64,000 bases of DNA from Chrysaora quinquecirrha (taxonomy: Eukaryota; Cnidaria; Scyphozoa; Semaeostomeae; Pelagiidae). This document shows positions 12,201-24,200 of this stretch, piece by piece. How positions within the stretch are numbered: the stretch's first letter is position 1; every line of letters begins with the position of its first letter. The DNA is taken from assembly GCA_014526335.1 (NCBI GenBank), contig JACTAT010000060.1, positions 5,201,160 to 5,265,159 of the forward strand. Direction: 5' to 3'. Under the pieces are notes generated by a model. The model worked only from the letters and a program-made list of their open reading frames with translations. It was not told the DNA's origin and ran no database searches. The position numbers and the translations under genes are program-made.

Positions 12201-15200
12201 TTATGTTAATCAAAAGTTGTTGATTTGGTACATAAACATCTGTTGAAACAGCAATAGACCACCACATTCGTATTTCTATAGGAAACCCTTTACAAGAAAC
12301 AAGCCCTTTCCGTGAACATGAAGACTCTTCTTGAGTGGACTAGAAGCATAGATGGGCGACTTAAACCCGCTCAGCTTTATACTTTTGGCAACCTATAGCT
12401 AATATATCCTTTCAAGTGGTTTATAAATGTACCAAGCACTTCGAGTTGCGATATCCATTATTTTCCAACCGTTCTTACTCATAAATAGTACTGAAGTCTA
12501 TATACGATAGTTTCAGTAAATTAAAAAGGGTTTTTTGAAGTTAAGATTGCTACGTTAAAGGTGGTACCAAAGCCTAACAACCCCTACTATATAATTGACG
12601 AACCATGTTTCTTATGAAAAATGAGTGTATTGTGCACCATTAGTAGTACAGAGATTTCGATCGACTTGGGAGAGAGAACCTTCTTCTCGTCTTTTGCCGT
12701 TTATTGATGAGAGCTTTCAATCGATGAGACTTTTCAATGATAGGCTGGTGGGGTGCCAGTGACCGTTTGTCCACTTACAAAATTAATCAGAGCTAGAACA
12801 ATCGTTATGTATACCAGGAAAACGTGTGATTTCCAGACATTCTCTGTATATATCTTGTTACTCCCATGGCAACGCAACCAAAAAATGTGAACCTGCTCAG
12901 ACTAAAACGCCCGCTACGACCGCTTTCCTTTGAACGCTGTCCCCGCACGCCAAACAAAAAATTTGACAGGCCCTCAACTTCCGACGCTTGAAAGAGTGAG
13001 TGCTTAAACCTGGCTCAGATGCGAATGCTTGGATCTTTTGAGCTCTGCTTGAACATATTCAAGAACATGCTAGCGAATCTATACGCACTACTGTGGTGGT
13101 ATTTTTTGCGTACTGTGGTGCTGTGATTTCGTACCCATCGCAGGAAGCAACAAATACACACCACAGCGCCGCAGTAGTACTTAGCCAGCAAAGTGTGCAA
13201 AAATTCTACTACATCAAGCATATTAACTCACCAAAGTAGTGTGTAACCACCACAGTAAGCAAAAATACCACCACAGCACCACAGTAGTACTTATCTACCA
13301 CAGTATGCAAAGATGCTTTAACATCAAGTATATTACCTCACCAAAGTAGTGCGTAACCACCACAGTAAGCAAAAAATGCCACCACAGTACCGCAGTAGCA
13401 CTTAGCCACCACAGTGTGCAAAAAATTCCACTACATCGAGCATATTAACTCACCAAAATAGTGCCTGTCCACCAAAGTAAGGGAAAAATACCGCCACAGC
13501 ACCATAGTAGTACTTATCCACCACAGAATGCAAAAAAATACCACTACATCGAGCATAATAATCCACCAAAGTAGTGTGTCTCCACTATAGTACGCAAAAA
13601 TACCACAAGAGTAGTTCGTATCCATTACATTAGTGCGTACAGATTCGCTAGCGTGAAGTTTCGCTTGGCTTGCAATTTTCTTTTCACTTTCATCGAATTA
13701 CTAAGAACATATATCCAGTTTGGTCCTGGTCTGGGAATACGCTTACGATAATAACTTATTCTCCATTTTTGACATTTTTAGGTCAATAGTGATCACCAAT
13801 CCTCACGGAGAAGACGAACTTAGGTTTGTTCTTTTATCTTATCGTTTATGCAAGCCTCGTTTTGAAATCCTGCTGCCTCAACTTCAGCCTCACTCACGCT
13901 TCTTTGAATCATTGTGTTTCCTTGCACCTGCACATCCATATCAAAATATGTTTGCATTTCAATTCAAAGAATGAAATCTATCTTGAATAAGAGCAACGTA
14001 TTGATAACAATATATCCACCTGTTGACTGCTGGGAATTAATCACGTAAAACATTGTCTTGATCATGATGATTCATTGATAGCATTTGTATGTAATACGAT
14101 CCTAGACTCATTACATAAGTCCCACTCTTCGTAAACAACAATCTTTAACAACAGCAACAACTATTTACTTAAAAATATTGAATTGGATGGCCTAATGCTC
14201 ATAGTTCTGAACTACCTTTCGAAATTATATTGGCCTAAGGAGCGAAAGCTGCGACTCATGGAATAAGTCTAATACGATACTATAAGGGAATCTACTTCAA
14301 AAAATTTCTGAAGGAAAAATTCTTTACTGAAATTTCGGAAAGACTATTTTTGGAGAGAATTGTTCATTTTTTTGTCATAATTGACATTGTCTTAGAGAAA
14401 CTTATGACATATTTGGAATACAAAATGTAACATGCTGTCTTCAGGTATTGGTGCTGGGGGTCCACTGAATAGCCTAAGACTAATCTAAGCATTGTGACCA
14501 CTGTTCTCTTAAAAAGACTCTTAAAGAGTTCATTGTTTGCTACCCAGTCATTCCTCTTGATGTGACTCTTTGCTAAGTGATTTCTTTTGCCTTTGGCTGT
14601 GATGAAATGATGAGGAAATGCGATGTTATGTAGTCCTACTCTTGGGTATCTATAGCTGCATTGTCACTCTGTTGGTCCCCTAAGAAACCTCCACTGGTTG
14701 GAATGGTTTAAGCACTGGTATGCAAAGATGCTTCCAACGTCTATTTTTCTGTCGCTTGTGACATATTATTGCACAACAACTCTTTTTTGACCATTTCAAG
14801 GGAAAAATCTTCAATAAATCTTTCAAATGACCTTCAAAATCGTATCACGCCTGCCTTTTCTAGTGAAATATCCCACGCATCCCACACTGGACAGATTCTC
14901 TGTGATGTTGTGGAGCTATGTCCTTGTGGTGCGTTGTGTTGGTGATAAGATATCTAGTAAATTAAGACACAGCCATGAAGTTTTTGTTCAAAGCAATGCT
15001 GAACCTGCTTACGTTTTCAACAGTGCAACTGTTCATGTTTTTTGTGTCCTATTGAGAATTTAATTGAACGTAAACACAGTGAGATAATAAAAACCATTAC
15101 ATATGAAGTCAACATTTAAATATACGAAATCAATGTCAGCTGGCATTGCAGATGGTACAGCACAGTGTAGCTTCATTTGCCTCTCTTAAATTTACTATGT

Positions 15201-18200
15201 TTGTGTCTATGCTTTAACAGAAGTACAGTACACTACACATCGCTGCGAGGGGCATTTCACTCTGCAAAAAGGCGTACGAGATTTCCATTAAAACAAAAGG
15301 ACTTTCAAGGGATTTCCGAGAAAAGAATAGGACTTCCAGCAAAGGTGTACGAGATTTTCAAGGAGTGAACTGCCCCTCGCATCGCTGCACTACAGTATAC
15401 TTCACTGAGCTACATTGCACTACATTAAACTACACTTCACTGAGCTACATTGCACTACTTTAAACAAGACTACACTACACTACATTACACTATTACTCTT
15501 TACTACTCTACACTAAACTAAATACGCTACACTACAATGTACTACATTACACTACACTGCACTACACTACACTGCACTACACTACACATTACACTAAATT
15601 ACACTACACTACACTATACTACACTACACTACACTACACTACACTACACTACACTGCAGTGCACTACACTACACTACACTACACTATACTACACTAAACT
15701 ACACTACACTGCACTACACTAGACTACACTGTACTATACTACACTTAACTACACTACACTACATTACACTACACTACACTACAACACACTACACTACACT
15801 ACACTACACTACACTTCAGACTTCAATTATAGGAAATCTAGGGCTACCATTAAAGAAGTTTGCACAATGGATTTAAAACCATGTTTAAAGATCGAGACCG
15901 GAGATTTCAGAGAACAGACCGATACATGCTTTTCTATTCTTTGCTTTTCCGTGTATGCATGCTTTGCTTTGTGGAGTGTTCTTCGCTTTGCCGTTCTCTC
16001 TTCTGCTAGGCATTGCTACTCTCCGCATGCAGTTTACTCACAAATGTGTAAAAGGATCTTTTCTCAGTGGTTTCTTTGCTGTATTTCTATCCTTTGTTTT
16101 TTGTATCTGGCAAGAGGCTATGCAGAATGTTAGTCTCAAGAAACGTTTCAGTACTATAAGCAACAAAAGAATTAAGAAACTTAGTACTTTTCCCAAGCTT
16201 TGTTTCTTGTAGTTTGTCTGTTTCTTAGTTTCTATTTTGTTTGTTTCATATATTTTACTTGTATTCTCACTTAACCTTCATGTGCGCTACTGGCCTCTAA
16301 TGTTCTTGTGTTATGCTTTATACATGCTTAACAATGGTACACTTTTTTTTTAATAAGCAACCGCTCAATAAGCAACAAGGACTGAACTGACCTTAACATT
16401 AAGCAACTTGAGGGCTCAATTGAATTACTGTAAGCAACTAAGAAGTCAAACAACTAGCTTATTCTTATTCTTGTGTTAGGAAATTGTTCTTTGTTCTCAT
16501 GTTTTGCATGTTGAAGTTCGTTAGCCAACGTTTTTCCACTTACTGTCTCCCAAAAGTCATGTTGTAGGCCTAAAAGATGACGGTTTTGACCCGCGATGAC
16601 TGGGGTGGTTAGTAGGTACAAAAAATTTTAAGCAACGTTTAAGCAATTTTATTTTGAGGGCTGTAATGTCTAAAATTTAAGCAACTTTGAGGGCTTGACG
16701 AAAGTCAAGTTGCTTATTAAAAAAAAGTGTAAGGTATGAAATCAGCTTCAAAGAAACTAGATGCCTTTAATAGGGTACTTACGGTCTAAAGTGCTAGAAG
16801 AGCTAGCTTGTATTATGTTGACACAACAACTGGTAATATTCTATCTAATTACTTTCATATATAGACGACTATGTTCACCCCATTTTAGCACAGTTTCGCC
16901 TAGCTCGCGCCTTTTATTTGTTAGTGAAATAACACAAAAGACTTTTATAACTAATTCACCAACAGATGTCCTAAACCACGGGAATATTAAAGCTTTGAAT
17001 TTGTGTGTTGCTATTATTACTTCTGTGATAATTCTTTATGCGCTTCAAGCACGGCTCATCGTAACATCTGCTTCGAGTCTTGCAAATACAGCCCAATTAT
17101 AAAAGCCACTGTGACGATTCATAATAATCCATTTGATCACGACGTGTATGCATAGCCTTGAGAAACAGGACTTGAATATCTATTTGATATGAAAATTCGC
17201 TTTTTATTCATTACTCGGACTACTGCAGGTGCACAGTGTATTTGTTAACTGAAAACATTGCGGCTAAGCTTCCGATTTAATCAACGACAACATGTATGAA
17301 AATGGAGGCCTAAACATCGCTTTTATCAACATCTGATGGAACCAACAAGAACAGCTTTTTATGATTCTCTTCGATTTTATGAAGAAAAGACAAGGAAATC
17401 AGGCGTTCCGTACCTTCATTCGCCGTTACCTCCAAGACTAGCGCAAGATCCAAGGTAATTGTCTTTGTTTATTTCTGATTATGAGCAATCGTTGCTGCAT
17501 GCTTTCTTTCAAATTCAATAGATGAAGCGTGTCTCTTCGCGTAAGATAAAGCTTCGTGTTTTAAGCATGTAAACTTGGGATGTTTTGTACGCGACCTGCC
17601 ATCTTTTTCACCTCAAATTTGCCAGAACCTGCTGGCTATTAAGTACATGTTTTTCCTTATAGTTTCGCACTTACTTATGTTTCTCCACGCTCCTTCGACT
17701 TTAGGTAAAGGAGATATATCTCCATGGTAATATTTGCAGAATTTTTCTTGCCTCGCTGAGGCATTTCGACCTACTGTTATTTTATATTGTGACTAAAGAG
17801 GTTTAAACATTGGGTAAGACATTTAGGTTTAAGACCTTCTTCTTAAATGTAGCTATAGGTTACAACAGTCTCTCTTCGTAATCCATCGTTGAATCCAGTG
17901 CGAAAAAAGAAATAAAGAGAATGCATGCACACCAAAATCACATCTCCAATGCCTTGTACTATATAAGTCCTTTTCGTATTATCGAGTGTCACTTGTTTAC
18001 AGTATAGCTACCTGTCATTTGAGCAATACATTTCTCAATAAAGAGCTTCTAATACATTCATTTGTTAGATCTCTATCCTCTATTATTACACAGGCAAAAT
18101 TTGACATAGAAACCAAGAACATTGGTCACGAAGCCTATGAGAAATTCCTACCTAAACTCCCCTATTTCTTTACATCAATAATCAAAGTTTGCTCGAGGTG

Positions 18201-21200
18201 GTAGCTTGGGTTGCCAAGCTTTTATATACAGAGATATAAGGGTGTTGCAGCTATTTTATAAGAACAACGTAGCTATCTTGAGATTCTGCTCAACTTTTTT
18301 GCAATTTCAAGAATTCTGAGTTAAGAAATTCTTGAAAATCAGCGACAAAATATGAACCACGCTGTCAATGATGCGTATTGTAAATGTTTCAATGTCAGAA
18401 AAATTTATGCTGCAGCCAAAGCTTAGTTTAAGAAAAGCGTGTGGACCAGAGTCAGTAAGGTTATCCCTAATTATAGGCCTAATTTTCGGTGCAGATAGCA
18501 GATGCCCTTTGTCCATTTTTTGGTCGAAATCGTCAAACGAAATACAGTTTCTTGAAAATGGGTTTTGAATCGTGTCATCAACGGAAGATGCATAGTTGCA
18601 GCAAGAGCTGTTCGTAGTTTTTCGAATTTCTTTTATTTTGGAACTATAGCTTTACGACTTGCATCGCAACTGCAAACAGCCATTCAATTTTTTTAAGCAG
18701 CAACAGGTTATTTGGACAGCTAATTACTATTTGCGCACTTCACAGTCCAGGCTGCTTTTTTAGATTAATTTTTCTCAGAAAAAAAAAACGTTTGGCCGGG
18801 CGAAGTTTTTCAAATTTCTGTTTCTTAATAATTTCTCTTGCGAAACGGATATAACGTTAATAATCATTTTAACCCAGCAATCTATGTATTCATATGCTTA
18901 CTTATCATTTCAAATTGATATAAACAGTAATTACAAGAGTTTCAGGAATCGCAATGTCCTGAAATAAATTGCAGCTGAGCTCCTGACTTGGAATTTCCTG
19001 AGGTTTCAGAATGATTTCTATGCCTTTTTACGAGCTGCTTGAATCCTAAGGGGTCTCATGAAGTAGGTTTCTAAAAGGGAGTCTCTAGAAAAAGGGTTTT
19101 TTATCAATAAACCCTTTGCTAGAAATTCATTCATAGGCCTTTTCTAGAAATTCATTCATAGGCCTATAGGCCTAAGAGCAGGTATTCAGGCAATCTCACA
19201 ATATGTCATCAAACATAGAAGATAATTAGCCGTTTTTGGACTTGCTACTACTCAGCGGTTTGTTTGAGCAAGTGGTCGCATAAATGATGAATAAGCTACA
19301 CCCGAACACAAAATTCCGTTCTCTATAAGTACTGCAGCGTGGATTATGTCATTATTGTGGCTTAAATGCAGATTAAGCTGTGTGGAAAACACAGTTGTGG
19401 ATTTTCCGCAATTTCAATGTGTTTTTTGCATCGCTAGCAAGATAATTCAGGCCTTTCGTACATCAGTCACCTGTTGTGCAAAATTTGTTTTAAGGCCTAT
19501 GGCTAAACTAGGAGAAATGTCACGCGCGACACTGATGTCCTCTCGATGTCCGTAGACTTATTGCTTGAGTCGTTAGTTTCCGCTCCTCCATCACACCAAC
19601 ACCCCGCTACAACTAGTTTTAGCGATCTCATTTTAGTGTTGGCCTCGGTCTCATGAGCGATAACGGGGACTCAAGTAATAAGTCTANNNNNNNNNNNNNN
19701 NNNNNNNNNNNNNNNNNNNNNNNNNNNNNNNNNNNNNNNNNNNNNNNNNNNNNNNNNNNNNNNNNNNNNNNNNNNNNNNNNNNNNNNNNNNNNNNNNNNN
19801 NNNNNNNNNNNNNNNNNNNNNNNNNNNNNNNNNNNNNNNNNNNNNNNNNNNNNNNNNNNNNNNNNNNNNNNNNNNNNNNNNNNNNNNNNNNNNNNNNNNN
19901 NNNNNNNNNNNNNNNNNNNNNNNNNNNNNNNNNNNNNNNNNNNNNNNNNNNNNNNNNNNNNNNNNNNNNNNNNNNNNNNNNNNNNNNNNNNNNNNNNNNN
20001 NNNNNNNNNNNNNNNNNNNNNNNNNNNNNNNNNNNNNNNNNNNNNNNNNNNNNNNNNNNNNNNNNNNNNNNNNNNNNNNNNNNNNNNNNNNNNNNNNNNN
20101 NNNNNNNNNNNNNNNNNNNNNNNNNNNNNNNNNNNNNNNNNNNNNNNNNNNNNNNNNNNNNNNNNNNNNNNNNNNNNNNNNNNNNNCATAATCATAATGA
20201 TCATCTGAATTATCATCTGGATCGCTATGAGAGCTAGCCCATGTTCCAAAGCTATTCAATGTATTTTGAGCATGATGGTTAATTGTCAAACCAGTCTAAG
20301 ACAAATAGAATATATACTGAATTAAAGAAGAATGTTACTTGGGATTTTTTCTTGTAAAGAAATAGCATACTATGTGTGGACCACACCTTAAAACATTATA
20401 TTTACCCCAAACTTATATTCAGCGAATAGCTGTCGCTACTTGCAGTACTATTACTATAACTATCACTATTACTATTACTATTACTATTACTATTACTATT
20501 ACTATTACTATTACTATTACTATTACTATTACTATTACTATTACTATTACTATTACTATTACTATTACTATTACTATTACTATAACTATTACTATTATTA
20601 CTATTACTATTATGATTTCTATTACTATCACTATTCCTATTACTATTACTATTACTATTACTATTACTATCACTATAACTACTACTATTACTATTACTAT
20701 CACTACTACTATTACTATTACTATCACTATTACTATTACTATTGCTATTTCTTTTACTATTACTATTGCTAGCACAACTAGGCTACGATTGCTAATACTT
20801 TTACCGTGACTACCACTACTATAACCATCACTGTTACTATTTTTATCACTTTTTCTATTGTTGATATAAAGATTTTCATCAATAATTTTGCTTTTACTTA
20901 CCGGGTCAATAGTAAGTAACTGCAATTTCACAACAACAAGATTAATCAGATTCGAGCCGATCGACGCATCCCTCAAAAGACTCGAAACCTGTCATTAGAA
21001 AAATAAACATTGTGTTAACAGAATATCAATCGTTCAGAAAAAATTGTAGATCATAGATTGATGATTCACATAGAATCGGAACGCTCAAGATAGGCTAAAG
21101 ACTAGCTCAAGTTATATGAAAAACAAAAGACATAGTGGTAGATAGAGCAAATACCATAGATACAGTCACTTTGCTGGCAAGAGAGACTTGTGTGAAACAC

Positions 21201-24200
21201 CCAAAAATATGCAAATATTCAATAGAGGCTCATACAAAAGACGGCGGCCATTTCTGTCAGTCCTTTGCTTTTATAAATGATTTTCGAAGGGAAGTCTGGG
21301 AATAAACGAGAATTAAACGTGTATGTGCTCAGCTGAATCGTAACTAAGGAAATTCTCCCCAGAAATCCCTTCGAAAATCTTTACAAAAACATTCAGAGAA
21401 TATCTAGGTAAAAGATATAGCGATCTTACCATATTCAAAACTGCCATTGTGAACTGCGTGGCAGCATCCTCTCCATGATAATTGCACATCTTTTGGTCAA
21501 CAACTACAAGTGCTTCTATATATCTTTCATTATTATCTAATGATACACCTTCAGTAGTTTCATCAGCTGATCTTTTGAGGCGAATGGAAGGGTCGTCTGA
21601 AACCAAAGAGGCAGAAATAGTTAACTATGAAAATGTGCAACTGGTGAATAGCAATTGATCCAGCATTCTTCCATAACTTCAAATATAGCCAGAAATTTTA
21701 TAGACCACCTAGTAAAATTTTACGGTCGAATCCCTGTATATGGAGCCCCTGATATTACAAACGTTTCGGTGTAACGAGCATAACTTTGGCCCCTTTAATA
21801 AAAAATTTCTTTACAGATTATCGGTTTTACGAACTTTTCTATGGTCCCATTCAGAGCTCAGGGCTTGTTATACTGTGATTCAAATTCAATGATATACAAA
21901 TTGTTTTGCAGGTCGGAAGAATGGTACAGTTACAATCGGCTTGAGAGTATGTGTCATGTCATGTCATGTCACTCCCGTAGTCCTTGGATTGTTGGGGCAC
22001 TTTGATGACTTCACGGTTCTCCACAATTTCTTTCGATTAATGGCGTCTTTGCCACAAGTCACCATAGTCTTTCCAGTCCACCCCGCTATGTTGGTTAACA
22101 TAGATATCTTTGGTCTGACCCGAGTACGTTTCTCTCTCCCTTGACCTCGAGAGTATAATGCTATAATATGAATACACATTGAGAAACAGCACATGAGAAT
22201 GCATCAAGATATCTATAGACTTCATATTGCTCAAGGTGTTCGGCTTACAATCAAAGTGCTGTGGAAAATGGCACAAAAATGGAGCTGGAAGCATTTTTCA
22301 AAAAACTTAACAATACACACCTTTCGTTCCACAAGTTTTGCTGCTATCTCCGCCATTTGCGTAGCTAAATGCATCTTGATAAAAATTATCTGTTAATGTA
22401 CTTCGTCTTAGTCGCTGACTAGTTGACCTTCTAAAAACAATATGAGGCTGCAAGCTTGATGCTTCCACTTGAATATTTTGTAAATACTTCGGTAATGGAT
22501 GGATGAAGTAATCGTGTTCGTGTGAGGTGAACAGCCCAGTCTAAAAATAAGAAAAAATGGGTAAAAGTACGCATGTTCACTGCACGCCGCATCTTGTATA
22601 CATAGACATAACAATGGGTGTAAGGATGGATATAAATACCGTCCTAAAGCCTGGACCGGCTAAACGGGCTTTTCTCGGAACGCAAAACAGATAAAAGAGA
22701 CGCGTCACAAACGCTCAAACATTACTTGATATGTTAAGTGGCAAATGTTGGACAAAATATTTGACCGTTTGGCCGGGGGCTTGCCAGACAATCACAGTAA
22801 CCTCCTGAAGAATATTATCAAATATAGGGGCCAAATAAGGGCAGTTAATGGCTCCCGGGGATTAAAGTTGTAAATCTATTTCTTACCAGACCATCACAGT
22901 TACTGACAGCAGCAGACCCATTGCTTCCTTTAACTTTTCCTCTATAATGGCAATTATGTTGTGGTTTCTTAATTTGCTGCGTCCCATTCTCTCTGACTAC
23001 CTCTATCTTAAATTTCGGTGCAAGAAAGTCTTCATTCAATGATAACGAAAAATTGAAACTGCGACCAAACGCATGGAGACCAAATCCAAAATCGACAGGT
23101 TTTCTATCATTCACATCATCAGATGATCTTTTCCTTCTTTTTAGCGAACTTTGATGACTTCCCAACGAATGACTGTACGTTGGATATGATATATCGTATG
23201 TTGGAACTAAAGAGAAAATATAACTCGACTTACAATGGACAAACTGCAATATATTGGAAGGCATTATAAGAATGAACATTAGATTCGTATAGCAGTCATT
23301 GTTTTAGTTAGAGCATCCATCACAAGCGTCAGCAAGTTCAAGGGACAGTTATAACTTTTAACTAGTCTAACTTTCAACTACCGCCTGGGCGTTCATGAAG
23401 GTCTTAAGAAGTTTATTCAACGGAGACGTTTAAAAGAAGAGGGCGTTGCATAATACAACTAATGAACAACAGGAAGTATAGTTACTTTTGAACGAAGGGG
23501 ATGCTTGCACCAAGAAATTCAGTATGCTAAAGATAACGGGACTCGGTGATCTAAAGGTGGGCCCTATATATTCTAGATCCAGTGGTCTAAGGATGCTGAA
23601 TTCGTCAGCCAATAAAACAATTGAAGTAGAACAGTGTTTGATGTTGCTCACTCCAACATGCAGGCTAGCCCAAGGTTGCTTAATACTGGTCAAATATTAC
23701 GCGACCAGACTGGAGAACTTGGATATGGTTAAGAAAACAGAAGGCATAAAGGGTAAATTGGAGGGACAATCATCACCATACAGCGAAGGGAACCACAAGT
23801 TCTCGATTCTAGAAGAAACTCGGGAATGACATCGACAGAACTAAGCTGTTACCTTCATTTGTTGCTTCTACACCAAAAATCCTACCAAGATCCCGTTTGG
23901 TCATGGACAAATGTACACCTTGAAACTGAAACATAATAGAATGGCTTGAAAAGAAAGAAACCCAGATTGTGTATTATGCAATTAAATTAAAAAAATATAA
24001 CACCACAGCACAATGTTTATGTATTGCACCATTTCTAACTTAACTAACCTTCGACAAAGAGGAGCCATTGCATAGCCATAGATGCAGAGTTGTCAAAAAT
24101 GAGACAAGGAACAAACTGCAGTAGCAACATCTATTTGATCGTGTCATCTGTGATCCTAAAATAATAACAAGATGATAGAAAAATGTCCAAGTTGGAATTT

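Noticed and set aside
13066..13655. CRISPR-like array of CCACCACAGTA repeats
   Set aside because: Spacing is irregular, repeats occur in both orientations and the ends are terminal inverted repeats in a eukaryotic genome. It is a foldback element.
15537..15722. Open frame rich in T, L and H
   Set aside because: Translation of the ACTAC satellite.
20372..20976. Long open frames of TI, VI or poly-Y on both strands
   Set aside because: Product of the ACTATT microsatellite. Only the 20988-20902 part is a real ADAMTS exon.
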